The notes beneath the pieces are model-generated. The model saw only the letters and a program-made list of their open reading frames with translations, was not told where the DNA came from and made no database searches. This document shows positions 9,301 to 16,691 of a stretch of DNA of 64,000 nucleotides, in pieces (the stretch's first letter is position 1; each line of letters starts with the position of its first letter). The DNA is taken from NCBI RefSeq assembly GCF_002811475.1, contig NZ_NPDL01000002.1:310001-374000 (forward strand), in the 5' to 3' direction. This DNA is from Leptospira hartskeerlii. GTDB taxonomy: Bacteria; Spirochaetota; Leptospiria; Leptospirales; Leptospiraceae. The translations under genes and the position numbers were made by a program.

Positions 9301-9690
9301 TTCTTAACCCAAAAGTCCTTGGATATATTCTCCATGATCGGGCTAATTATGCTCATCGGGGTGGCTACTAAGAACTCGATCTTGCTCGTGGACTTCACGA
9401 ACCAGCTCATACAAAGAGGTGTGGAAATGAAAGAAGCGATTATAGAGGCGGGAAGAGAACGTCTTCGCCCGATCCTAATGACCTCATTCGCTTTGATAGC
9501 GGGTATGGCCCCTATTGCGATCGGATTGAACGAAGCATCCAAGCAAAGAACAAGTATGGGGGTCGCGATCATCGGTGGATTGATCTCTTCAACCATACTT
9601 ACGTTAGTAGTGGTTCCGGCTGCATTCTCCTATATAGAAAAACTTAATAGCTTGGTCCGTAGAAACTCTCCGGATCCGGATGCGCGATAA
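6391..9690 (+). CDS. RND (HAE1-type) multidrug efflux transporter
   Basis: This 1099-residue inner-membrane proton/drug antiporter has the usual internal duplication. TM1 begins at LSIKRPIFITCTVLIILVSG, and the second half begins at LKFTLKRPVFILSGAVLIF near 605. The proton-relay pair is in LAVGLLIDDAIVVREN (TM4), and the partner Lys is in IGVATKNSILLVDF (TM10). Between TM6 and TM7 lies an insert of roughly 90 residues (about 495-590). It contains a His-rich stretch, a KKKKK cluster and an amphipathic segment, which explains the length above the usual 1020-1050. Cotranscribed with the TolC-like gene (ATGA overlap) and followed by two TetR genes. Substrate is unknown; the closest functional label is AcrB/MexB-like drug or lipid export. 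Confidence 0.93.
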   Translation: MNFAELSIKRPIFITCTVLIILVSGYLSLNKLGVDLFPNVTIPVVTVTVPYPGAAPNEIETLIAKPVEDELSTISGVKRIRSTCSEGSGTIILEFTLETDVKYAEQQVRDKVSAVKPKLPNDIKEPIIRRIDPADQPIIILALNANLSEAQIYDIANEEIKQNLLTAKDVGNITIYGGRKREIHVALDRQKLKQHMIPASVVSNRLASGGTNIPAGKVSKADSELVYRTINEFKSPQEIRDTPISLFGNEVPVKIGQLGEVVDTLEDESTRAYFNGKKAVFLLVFKQSGSNTVAVAQEVKKRIDDLNKELARREGGAVLSIANDNSIQIDDNIYDVKETIIIGIALTIVVVLLFLGSVRSTIITGLALPNSLLGAFILMAVAGFTVNVMTLLALSLAVGLLIDDAIVVRENIFRHREMGKTAREASTEGTKEVTLAVIATTMTVIAVFLPIAFVSGVVGQFLREFGLTVCFALLISLYDALTIAPMLSAYFGGKISGSHAQAGHGHSSQEFLSVSTEGKKKKKNGATTTLEEIAFSKIRAQEAPKGIVSKVFSTLFELLKFVFGVLGRILSPIEKGLDSVLSGFNVFQTWLENIYASVLKFTLKRPVFILSGAVLIFVASLMLTKYIPKTFLPAQDQGKFQVTLDMPPGTSVQKMAEIAQEAYKEISSHKEVKLVAMFNTNRTTTMFVEMIPAKERKMNTSQFKDLLRKELESFSYANPIVKDVDNVGGGQRPFTLVVSGQNGKVVEEYSRKLFEKLRESKALLDVDTSYRAGAPEFRVVPDRNREVLLGIPGTVIGTELRTLVEGTTPAVYRENGVEYDIRVRLKEGQRDLKDNFYNSFVPNFNNMMIPIQNVAKAEETTGLATINRMNRNQSVEIYADVNPDGPGMGGAMEEVTKLTQTEMPLPPGVRIGYTGQAENFKEMGTSLGIAMGLGVLFIYMVLASLYESFITPIAIMLVLPLALCGAFIALFLTQKSLDIFSMIGLIMLIGVATKNSILLVDFTNQLIQRGVEMKEAIIEAGRERLRPILMTSFALIAGMAPIAIGLNEASKQRTSMGVAIIGGLISSTILTLVVVPAAFSYIEKLNSLVRRNSPDPDAR

Positions 9691-9695
9691 TTATC

Positions 9696-10301
9696 ATGAA
9701 CTTCGCCGAGAAAAAAAATAGGCTCCGAGTATTACTCGGGGCATCTCGGGTCTTTCAGAGGAAAGGTTATGCGAAAACTAGAATGGAGGACTTTGTAGAA
9801 GAGTCCAAAATCGGAAAAAAAACCTTATACGAATATTATTCGAACAAAGAAGAAGTTTTAAAAGCTACTGCAGACTATCGCCAAACTAGGGCTGCCTTTA
9901 AACTTAAAAGAATTCGAAATAATGAGGCTCTGGACTTCTCTAAACGATTTGTGAAGATGAGAAAAGAGTTATTGGATGTTTGTAGGCCCAGCCATTTCGC
10001 ATTATGGAAGGAATTGCAGGATCAAATTCCGGAAATATGGAGAATGGTGAAGGCCAAAAGGGTCCAATTAATAGACACTGAAATAGAAAGCTTATTGGAA
10101 GAGGGGAAAAAATTAGGAGAATTCAGAGCGGACTTGAGGCCCGACTTGTTCATCATGGCATTAATTGCCTGTTCAGATGCTATTTACAAGTGGGAGCAAA
10201 GCCCGACCGAGCGTCGGGATGATATATCCGAACTGGACAATATTTTTCTTTATGGCATAATACGCAGAGGAAAAGAGACGTTAAAATCGTCTTTAGATTG
10301 A
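9696..10301 (+). CDS. TetR-family regulator 1 of the efflux operon
   Basis: 201 residues, starting six bases after the stop of the RND gene, so clearly in the operon. The N-terminal helix-turn-helix reads GYAKTRMEDFVEESKIGKKT followed by LYEYYSNKEEVL, the standard TetR DNA-binding signature (about 24-55). The C-terminal ligand/dimer domain is all-helical and unspecific. It ends with DNIFLYGIIRRGKE, a segment recurring as DNIIFYGIVKRDD in the next gene, so the two are paralogues. It probably represses its own operon through the GGAAACA/TGTTTCC palindromes around 4754-4820. The inducing ligand cannot be inferred. Confidence 0.9.
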   Translation: MNFAEKKNRLRVLLGASRVFQRKGYAKTRMEDFVEESKIGKKTLYEYYSNKEEVLKATADYRQTRAAFKLKRIRNNEALDFSKRFVKMRKELLDVCRPSHFALWKELQDQIPEIWRMVKAKRVQLIDTEIESLLEEGKKLGEFRADLRPDLFIMALIACSDAIYKWEQSPTERRDDISELDNIFLYGIIRRGKETLKSSLD

Positions 10302-10335
10302 AAAATCGTTTCCTAAGCGAAAGGGGGATAATAAA

Positions 10336-10953
10336 GTGCACAGCGCCGTGGAACAAGAACTAACCCAAGAGAAGGACGAAGTCCGTCAGAGAATATTCGA
10401 AAAATCGTTCGAGCTATTTTTGCGATACGGTTTTGCGAAAACTCGAATGGAAGAGATCGCCCGAACTCTTAGGATCAGTCGTAAAACACTTTATAAACAC
10501 TTCGCCAATAAACATGAATTGTTAAAAGAAGTGATGACTGATAAACATCTCAGAATTCACGGCAGAATAGAAGGGATCTTCCAAGACCCGGAAAAATCCA
10601 TTAAAGAAAAAATCCAGTCAATGAGAGGTTGTCTATCCTCCGAAATCCCTCACGGAATGAACGAATTTCTAAGAGAGATCCGTGACCAAGCTCCCGACAT
10701 TTGGAAACAAATCCAGTCCCTAAAAGAAAAAAATATAAACAGGACAATGAGGAAGATGATCGAGACCGGCATCAAGAACGGTGAAATTCGTTCCGATGTA
10801 AATCCGGATATCGTGCTTCTCATCCACTCAGCAGCTTCCGAAGCAATGTTCGACCCGAACTTTTTAGCGCAGACTCCATATTCTATCCGAGATCTGGTCC
10901 AAGAGTTGGATAATATTATCTTTTACGGGATCGTAAAAAGAGACGATATCTAA
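10336..10953 (+). CDS. TetR-family regulator 2 of the efflux operon (paralogue)
   Basis: 205 residues from a GTG start preceded by AGGGGG at suitable distance. The helix-turn-helix segment GFAKTRMEEIARTLRISRKT and LYKHFANKHELLK closely parallels the gene upstream. The C-terminal domain also matches it in helix pattern and in the terminal DNI-FYGI motif. Tandem duplication is the likely origin. A half-site resembling the operon operator lies in the 34-base gap before it (10306-10317). The two proteins may form homo- or heterodimers or respond to different ligands on the two operators; the sequence does not decide this. Confidence 0.88.
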   Translation: MHSAVEQELTQEKDEVRQRIFEKSFELFLRYGFAKTRMEEIARTLRISRKTLYKHFANKHELLKEVMTDKHLRIHGRIEGIFQDPEKSIKEKIQSMRGCLSSEIPHGMNEFLREIRDQAPDIWKQIQSLKEKNINRTMRKMIETGIKNGEIRSDVNPDIVLLIHSAASEAMFDPNFLAQTPYSIRDLVQELDNIIFYGIVKRDDI

Positions 10954-10962
10954 AGTAGGCAA

Positions 10963-13377
10963 GTGATCGTATTCTTTTTCTTTCTAAGCTTTTTCTTTTC
11001 AGTCGTAGTCTATTTTCTATTCTTATCTCGTTATAAGGAGTTAGGAAAGCTTGGGCTTGCAGTCGTATCTATTTCATTAGTCTTACTTTGGATTGGCCTA
11101 ACTGCCTTTCTGTTGGTTGCTTTTGGACTCTATCGTTTCGATAGAGTAATATATTCTATCATATTTTTTGCAAGCATTGGCCTAATTGCTTATCTAAAAC
11201 TTAGATCACAAGAATTGCAGGAGAAGTTTTCCGTTTTGGAAATCGGAAAAAAAGAGCTTTTACTTCTTCTGATCTTCTCCCTCTTCTCATTTTATCTTTA
11301 TGCCGGTTTTTCCACACAATATATAGATGGAGGAAGAGATCAGGGGCAATATACAATTTTCGGATATGTGATCGCAAAGACCGGCGGTTTTAATCTGGAT
11401 ATACCTGATTCTGCATTGATCCGTAATATTTTCGGAGATTCTGTCTTACTCGATTATCAAGCTGGATCCTTGGATCCAAGAGAATCGATTGAGCGAAGAG
11501 TCCCTGCTTTTTTTCATCTCTTACCAGCATATCTAGCAGTCGGTTATGATCTATTTGGGATGTTCGGATTGCTCGGAATAAATTCGGTTTTCGGATTTCT
11601 TTCTATTTTTCTCTTTTATTTAATTCTAAGAAGACTTTCCGATCCGTTAGTTGCAGGGGCAGCTACGGTTTTATACGTTTTAAATGTATCACAATTGTGG
11701 AATGTTCGAACAACATTATCTGAACCTATTTCTCAATTTTTGATATTGCTCACTGCCTACTTATTGCAAACATTCTTTAAGACTAAGAATAGTTTTCTTA
11801 TGTCGGCCATAGGCGCGGTTTTTGGGATCAGCTGTCTTCTTCGGATTGACGGCTTTACTTATTTTCCATTATTAGCTTTTTATTCCGCATATTTGTTATT
11901 AGCTTCCCCCAAACACTTTAAGAATTTTCTATTCTTTTTTGTTTCATTCTCTGTTGTAAGCATCATTGCAGCGATATACTCATATTATCGTTCTCTACGG
12001 TATATACAAGCGCATTGGGAATTCGTAAAGTTTATGGTTATCGGTTTTGGTTTTTCTGTAGGATTTATTTTTGCAGAAATAGTTATATGGAAGAATGCGC
12101 CCGTAGTTTTACAGTATCTAAGAGTCTGGTTAAAGGAGAAGAAGAAGTTTCTGCGTATTCTTACATGGCTATTTTTTATCGCTTTGATTGGATTTGCTTG
12201 TTTCATTCGACCAAATTTCGTAAATGAGTTGAACAACTCTACATTATCTCAGTATAGAGCAGTAAATTCCCTTCTGACCTTCTTTTGGTATGTTCCATTT
12301 TGGTTGTTCATCTTCCTTCCTTTCGCATTTGATCTTTTCTTATTTCGAAGGAAGGGAATTCGAACTTCTTTTTTATTCTTTGCAGGTTCTCTATTATTGT
12401 TTTTATATTTATTAGATCCGAAAATTGCCCCTGATCATTTTTGGGCCACTAGGAGATGGGTCATTATTTCTATTCCGTTCGCGATTTTGGGTTCTTTCTT
12501 GGGGATCCGATCGGTTCCGGTCTTAGACAAGAAATGGAAAACTTCGGTCCTAATTTTAGGATTCCTATCTGGACTTGCTTATACTATCTGGAGGTCGAAT
12601 TTGATTTTGTTTCGACCAATGATGGAATCTTATTTGGAAGGTTATAGTCAATTCTCCAAAGTAATGCCAATCGACGAAAGTGTATACTTTACTACTAAAA
12701 GATCAATCGCAAGTCCGCTGCGTTATATTTATGGCAGAAATATTTTCATAGTCAAAGATTCTTTGGAATTTCTGAAAAAGGTTCCGGAACTTCTGAAATT
12801 GGGAAAAAAGGTCTACATCATACAGAATGGAGATTTTTCAGGTTACAAAGATAGTTTAAAATTCTATAAAGTAGCAAATCTAGATTTAAGAGGACGATTT
12901 CCTATCGAATCAGTACAAAGGTTTCCCGAATTTCTATATCATAAAAACTTGAATCTCCAAGTTTTCAGGATCGAAATATCGGATAAAATTTCTTTTAACG
13001 GACCGATCGAAATGGAATGGAATCCGGCCGAAGGAGGATTTCTATCTAAAGTCGGCAAGATAGAAGAAGACGGAACAATTTCAGCAACAAGGCACCGCGG
13101 TCCTCTTGTTTACGGTCCATACCTTACCTTACCGAGTGGAAAATATGAGCTACAATTTATCGGAAAAAACCTACAGAATGCGGAGTTCGATGTTGTATGT
13201 AAGCATGGTTCAGATCGGTTATTAGAAATTCAAAAAGGTGATAGGGATAGTATTCAAACTTTATTATTTGAAGTGAAACGTCCTATTGTGGATGATTTGG
13301 AATTCAGAGTATTTGTAGAAGGAAAATCAGGAGTCCGAATCGAAAAGATTTCCTTGAAAAGAATTTTTGAAAAATGA
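10963..13377 (+). CDS. Multi-pass membrane glycosyltransferase-like protein (GT39/ArnT-like)
   Basis: 804 residues from a GTG ten bases after the second TetR gene. Roughly twelve hydrophobic spans cover residues 1-545, followed by a soluble C-terminal domain of about 250 residues. A luminal loop after the early spans contains YIDGGRDQGQYTIFGY, and a later one contains RVPAFFHLLPAYLAVGYDLFG. The layout and the acidic first loop resemble polyprenyl-phosphate sugar transferases (PMT/ArnT class) that act on the periplasmic side. The C-terminal part looks like a beta-rich sugar-binding module. The exact donor and acceptor are unknown. It may be read from the efflux operon because of the short gap, but its function seems unrelated. 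Confidence 0.65.
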   Translation: MIVFFFFLSFFFSVVVYFLFLSRYKELGKLGLAVVSISLVLLWIGLTAFLLVAFGLYRFDRVIYSIIFFASIGLIAYLKLRSQELQEKFSVLEIGKKELLLLLIFSLFSFYLYAGFSTQYIDGGRDQGQYTIFGYVIAKTGGFNLDIPDSALIRNIFGDSVLLDYQAGSLDPRESIERRVPAFFHLLPAYLAVGYDLFGMFGLLGINSVFGFLSIFLFYLILRRLSDPLVAGAATVLYVLNVSQLWNVRTTLSEPISQFLILLTAYLLQTFFKTKNSFLMSAIGAVFGISCLLRIDGFTYFPLLAFYSAYLLLASPKHFKNFLFFFVSFSVVSIIAAIYSYYRSLRYIQAHWEFVKFMVIGFGFSVGFIFAEIVIWKNAPVVLQYLRVWLKEKKKFLRILTWLFFIALIGFACFIRPNFVNELNNSTLSQYRAVNSLLTFFWYVPFWLFIFLPFAFDLFLFRRKGIRTSFLFFAGSLLLFLYLLDPKIAPDHFWATRRWVIISIPFAILGSFLGIRSVPVLDKKWKTSVLILGFLSGLAYTIWRSNLILFRPMMESYLEGYSQFSKVMPIDESVYFTTKRSIASPLRYIYGRNIFIVKDSLEFLKKVPELLKLGKKVYIIQNGDFSGYKDSLKFYKVANLDLRGRFPIESVQRFPEFLYHKNLNLQVFRIEISDKISFNGPIEMEWNPAEGGFLSKVGKIEEDGTISATRHRGPLVYGPYLTLPSGKYELQFIGKNLQNAEFDVVCKHGSDRLLEIQKGDRDSIQTLLFEVKRPIVDDLEFRVFVEGKSGVRIEKISLKRIFEK

Positions 13378-13402
13378 AAATGTAGGAAATAAAGGAGAAT
13401 TT

Positions 13403-13669
13403 ATGCGTTACATTTTGGTGTTTTCTATATTAGCTTTTTTCACTTTCGGGGTGTTTGCAGGAGATAGAGATAAAGGAGATTCCTGCACGAGTGATATCCA
13501 ATGCGGATTCGGATTACAATGTACAGGCGGGGTTTGTACTAAAAAACCAGAATTCGACCACGGGAGCAGTGGAAAATCAGGAAAACAATGCAATCATGAT
13601 GGAGATTGTATCGGATCTGGAAAATGTGTATCCGGTTCCTTTGGAAAAAAATACTGCAGCGGTAACTAA
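13403..13669 (+). CDS. Small Cys-rich secreted protein (88 aa)
   Basis: Starts at ATG 13403 behind GGAG. An in-frame ATG 12 codons upstream overlaps the preceding gene and lacks a site. Residues 1-19 form a signal peptide ending VFAG. The mature protein of about 69 residues has eight cysteines in two blocks of related spacing. They are CTSDIQCGFGLQCTGGVC and a second block from CNHDGDCIGSGKC to a final C four residues before the stop. This C-x3-D-x-x-C pattern resembles Dickkopf/EGF-like disulphide modules found in a few secreted bacterial proteins. It probably has four disulphides and works outside the cytoplasm. No function is known. It lies between two polytopic membrane proteins. Confidence 0.75.
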   Translation: MRYILVFSILAFFTFGVFAGDRDKGDSCTSDIQCGFGLQCTGGVCTKKPEFDHGSSGKSGKQCNHDGDCIGSGKCVSGSFGKKYCSGN

Positions 13670-13673
13670 CTCA

Positions 13674-15128
13674 TTAAGGCGCTATCTTCCGCCATACAAG
13701 TATTCTAGATCCGTAATCTTCTTTTCGATATAATTGATTCTTATCGAAATAAAGGATCATTTCGCTAACTGATTTGCTAGCAGATACTAATTCTTCTTCT
13801 GGGCTACGCAGAACGATCAAGTCCGGATACCATTGTCCGGACTCGATTTTTTTCCAATCATGGTAAGGCATCTTAATGTCGTTTCCACAAAACAAGTACG
13901 CAGCATAAGAAAAGGAAGCGAAAACCTTTTCTTCACATCCGGACCTTAAACGAACTAAGGTGAAAGTATCACGGATCGAATTTAAGGTATTGGCTTTCCC
14001 TCTCTTTATCAGTTTGGCGACCGTAGGTCCGCGACCACTATAATTCCCGGGGAAAAGTAAAAGGAAGATCGATATTAGGATAAGCCCGATCGTGGGAAGA
14101 AGTATCCATCTTCTATCTTTTCCAAACTTGGTAAGTCGATCGGAAAAGTTTGAGATCGCGAAAGGAATCGAATAATAAAATAGTAATATAGCTGGAAGCC
14201 CAAAATAAAAAGAAAGAAATGCTCTATCCAAGGATATAGAAGACATCCAGAGCCCTGCCACGACAACTCCTGGAAGAATTCTCCAACCGGAAAAAATCGG
14301 TAAACATAATACGCTTACAAATAGATATTTGAATTGTCCGGAAATTAGCAGCTTGAGGTAAGAAAAAGGATTCTGGAATAGATCGATCAAGAGCTCAGAT
14401 TTACTTTTTCCCCATTTATCGGAGAAATGTGATACTTTATCCGGAAAATATGTCGGGGTAAACCAGGCTAGCACGATCCCTACATATAGTAATATTATAA
14501 AAAAATAGAGTGCTAATGTTTTTCCTCGGACTCTTCTAAATAGTAGAGAAGTTGCTCCTATTGCATAGATCCAGGCGTCTTCTTTGACCATCAATGCAAG
14601 TAAAAGAAAGGGAAGAGAGATTAAAAAAGAACCTCGATTCGCATAAAGTAAAAAACCCGAAAAGAGAGGGATCCATAGATTCTCAAAATGAGGATAAAGA
14701 TGTGCATGAGTTACATATGGGTTGAGCAGAAATGTTAGACTTAAAACCCAGGAATATTCAAACTCCGGCATTATTTCTGAAAAATAACGCTCCAGCAATA
14801 CGATACCGAAGGATATGCTAAAACATTGCAGAATTAGCCATAACTCTAGATAAGGAAAGAAATGGAAAAGAAAGGAAAGTAAACCGAGTATGTAGGAGTT
14901 ATGTTCTTGGAGAAATGGAACGCCAAATTCATAAGACCAAAAATATCCGACTGATTTTGGAGTTGCAAGTGCATATAAGATCGATCCTGAATCATGCCAT
15001 TCGATTTGAAGGGTTATATATTGGATTCCGGAAAGTGTTATTAAATAGATTAGAGAAACTAAGAATAAAATCCAGGACTTTCTTTCGGTTCCGTATCTGA
15101 GAAGATTCATAGGAAAATTACGAACCAA
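13674..15128 (-). CDS. DUF2079-family polytopic membrane protein
   Basis: 484 residues with about ten hydrophobic spans. The stretch HFENLWIPLFSGFLLYANRG, followed by a leucine-rich helix and the motif ALMVKEDAWIYAIG, matches the DUF2079 core, where an acidic Lys-Glu-Asp motif follows a conserved membrane helix. The family is distantly related to GT39/GT-C glycosyltransferases and is thought to sit in the inner membrane with active residues in periplasmic loops. It converges on the Cys-rich gene with only four bases between stops. Activity and substrate have not been established for this family to my knowledge. Confidence 0.75.
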   Translation of the reverse strand: MVRNFPMNLLRYGTERKSWILFLVSLIYLITLSGIQYITLQIEWHDSGSILYALATPKSVGYFWSYEFGVPFLQEHNSYILGLLSFLFHFFPYLELWLILQCFSISFGIVLLERYFSEIMPEFEYSWVLSLTFLLNPYVTHAHLYPHFENLWIPLFSGFLLYANRGSFLISLPFLLLALMVKEDAWIYAIGATSLLFRRVRGKTLALYFFIILLYVGIVLAWFTPTYFPDKVSHFSDKWGKSKSELLIDLFQNPFSYLKLLISGQFKYLFVSVLCLPIFSGWRILPGVVVAGLWMSSISLDRAFLSFYFGLPAILLFYYSIPFAISNFSDRLTKFGKDRRWILLPTIGLILISIFLLLFPGNYSGRGPTVAKLIKRGKANTLNSIRDTFTLVRLRSGCEEKVFASFSYAAYLFCGNDIKMPYHDWKKIESGQWYPDLIVLRSPEEELVSASKSVSEMILYFDKNQLYRKEDYGSRILVWRKIAP

Positions 15129-15185
15129 TTTCCGTCAGCTAAAACCGATTGAAAATACTTATTTTTATTCTTCCGGATTCCCAAG

Positions 15186-16481
15186 TTAATCTATAGAAAT
15201 TTTTTTTCGATCCGACACTTCTAAACTCCGAAGATTTTTCAATTCCATCTTAATCTCCTCGATCGACAATTCTCCTCCTCCAGAATTTTCGGAGATGGAT
15301 TTCAAGATAGGCTGCAATTTAGATGCTTCTTCCTTAGAAACCGAGATCCCTGATTGCATTAGGATTTCATAAATTGCGGATTTACCTGATTGGCTTGTAA
15401 AAGCGATCCTATCTCCTTCAGGTCTTCCGATCAAGTTTGCATCAAAAGCACGATATGCTCCCTTCTTCATGTCTTTTGTTTTGGAAACTCCATCCTGGTG
15501 GATCCCACTTCGATGAGCAACCACATCTTCTCCGATCAAAGGAGCTTTTTCCGGGATAGGAATTCCAGACATGCGAGAAACGATCCGAGACGTCTCATAA
15601 ATCGTTTGAAGATCTAAGTCCACTTTGACTCCACAATTATGAAGGGCGATCGCAACTTCGTAAGTGTTTGTGTTCCCGGCTCTTTCGCCCAAACCGTTTA
15701 ATGCGGTTTCCAATTGAGTGGCTCCTGCAAAAAAACTTTCTACAGTAGTGGCGGTCGCCATTCCCAAATCATTATGAGTATGGACTGAGATTTTACTTCC
15801 CCCCGGCAAGGACTCCGCAACTTTTCGGACCATTGCGACGAACAAATAAGGTCTGTATCTTTCGACAGTATTCGGAAGATTAACCACATCTGCACCTGCA
15901 TCTAAAGCCGCTTGGAAAGCTTCCACAGCAAAGTCCATATTCTCCAATGAATCCCCGAAATGTTCTCCGGAGAATTGTACTTCTCCGAAATTTCCCGCCA
16001 ATTTTCGTGCGTATGAAACTGATCGTATTATATTTTCCTTAACTTCTTTTTCGGAAATTCCCAAAACATTCCGTATCGTAAAATCGCTGATCGGATAAAC
16101 AATATGAATTCGTGGGCGAGGAGCTTTTCGGATCGCTTCCCAAGAAAGATCTATCTCCTTCTCCACTGCTCTGGAAAGACTGGAGATTGCAACATTCTCC
16201 GGGGCTAAAGAAGAAAGATAAGAGCATGCTTCGAAGTCTTGTTTGCTTGCGGATGCAAATCCAACTTCTATCCCTTGCACTCCCAACTTTACAAGTCTCT
16301 TAAATATGATCTCTTTTTCTTCTAGGTTCCAAGGTTTGCGTAAGGCTTGGTTACCATCTCTCAATGTAACGTCCATGAAGAATGGAGATACAAGAGGAGT
16401 TTTCAAACCCTGGCCGGGAATGATCATTTCTTGGATAGAAGGATATTGTGTCGCGGCGATCGCGTCTGATTTTTGTTCCAT
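15186..16481 (-). CDS. leuA: 2-Isopropylmalate synthase-like enzyme lacking the regulatory domain
   Basis: This 431-residue aldol-type acyl-CoA/2-oxoacid synthase condenses acetyl-CoA with a 2-oxoacid; for leucine synthesis that acid is 2-oxoisovalerate. The TIM barrel begins DVTLRDGNQ (Arg41-Asp42). Metal-binding His234/His236 lie in SVHTHNDLG, and [10 protein letters not shown] follows. The C-terminal LeuA dimer domain that carries the leucine allosteric site in full-length enzymes (500-570 residues) is absent; only about 60-100 residues of linker/subdomain follow the barrel. The usual SPEDA-type motif reads SGEHFGDS here, so specificity deserves care (citramalate or homocitrate synthases are relatives). 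The leucine-rich leader upstream argues strongly for a leucine-pathway enzyme. AGAGAG precedes the ATG. Confidence 0.82.
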   Translation of the reverse strand: MEQKSDAIAATQYPSIQEMIIPGQGLKTPLVSPFFMDVTLRDGNQALRKPWNLEEKEIIFKRLVKLGVQGIEVGFASASKQDFEACSYLSSLAPENVAISSLSRAVEKEIDLSWEAIRKAPRPRIHIVYPISDFTIRNVLGISEKEVKENIIRSVSYARKLAGNFGEVQFSGEHFGDSLENMDFAVEAFQAALDAGADVVNLPNTVERYRPYLFVAMVRKVAESLPGGSKISVHTHNDLGMATATTVESFFAGATQLETALNGLGERAGNTNTYEVAIALHNCGVKVDLDLQTIYETSRIVSRMSGIPIPEKAPLIGEDVVAHRSGIHQDGVSKTKDMKKGAYRAFDANLIGRPEGDRIAFTSQSGKSAIYEILMQSGISVSKEEASKLQPILKSISENSGGGELSIEEIKMELKNLRSLEVSDRKKISID

Positions 16482-16541
16482 TGGGCTCTCTCTTTTTCCG
16501 GCCTCATGCGAGAGATTTTGCCGGGAATAGCCCTAAAACAA

Positions 16542-16567
16542 AAAAACCCGCTCAGAGGCGGGTTTTT
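16542..16567 (-). terminator. Attenuator terminator in the leuA leader
   Basis: Arms AAAAACCCGC (16542-16551) and GCGGGTTTTT (16558-16567) enclose a six-base loop. On the minus strand the hairpin is followed by a run of U residues (TTTTTTT, G, TTTT). It stands between the leader peptide stop (16590) and the leuA start (16481), so it ends transcription before the structural gene unless disrupted. No gene ends nearby on the plus strand, so a role as ordinary gene-end terminator is unlikely. Confidence 0.85.
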
Positions 16568-16615
16568 GCACACGCAAGTTTCCGTCCTCTCAACTCCAAA
16601 GAAGGAGTAAGAGGA
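16554..16615 (-). promoter_or_regulatory. Alternative pairings of the leucine attenuator
   Basis: Three mutually exclusive pairings can be drawn by hand on the minus-strand RNA. (1:2) UCCUCUUA (16615-16608, the Leu codons themselves) pairs with UGAGAGGA (16592-16585) over 8 bp including one G-U. (2:3) AGAGGACGG (16590-16582) pairs with CCGCCUCU (16561-16554) with one bulged A. (3:4) is the terminator. A ribosome stalled on the Leu codons hides segment 1 and frees segment 2 to form the antiterminator. A ribosome at the UGA covers segment 2 and allows termination. This is the classical layout of amino-acid attenuation. Confidence 0.8.
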
Positions 16616-16652
16616 GACCGAGCATATTAGCTTGGAAGAAATTTTGCGCCAT
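16590..16652 (-). CDS. leuL: Leucine leader peptide (20 aa) of the leuA attenuator
   Basis: A 20-codon frame reads ATG at 16652 to TGA at 16590. The second half is MLGLLLLLLWS, with seven leucines in eight positions from residue 11, six of them consecutive (CTC CTC TTA CTC CTT CTT). An AAAGGT ribosome-binding sequence lies about five bases upstream of the ATG. The frame is followed directly by an antiterminator segment and a rho-independent terminator ahead of leuA. The peptide itself probably has no function after synthesis; its translation reports charged tRNA-Leu. The symbol leuL is used by analogy with enterobacterial leucine leaders and does not imply homology. Confidence 0.85.
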   Translation of the reverse strand: MAQNFFQANMLGLLLLLLWS

Positions 16653-16662
16653 ACTTACCTTT

Positions 16663-16691
16663 AGACTCGGCAAATTGCAAAAAGAAGTCAA
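16663..16691 (-). promoter_or_regulatory. Probable promoter of the leuL-leuA unit
   Basis: On the minus strand TTGACT (16691-16686) is a good -35 box, placed just after the T-run that ends the upstream TPR unit. The -10 is less clear; AGTCTA/GTCTAA at 18-19 bases is the nearest match. Transcription would then start within about ten bases of the leader peptide start codon. Confidence 0.45.
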
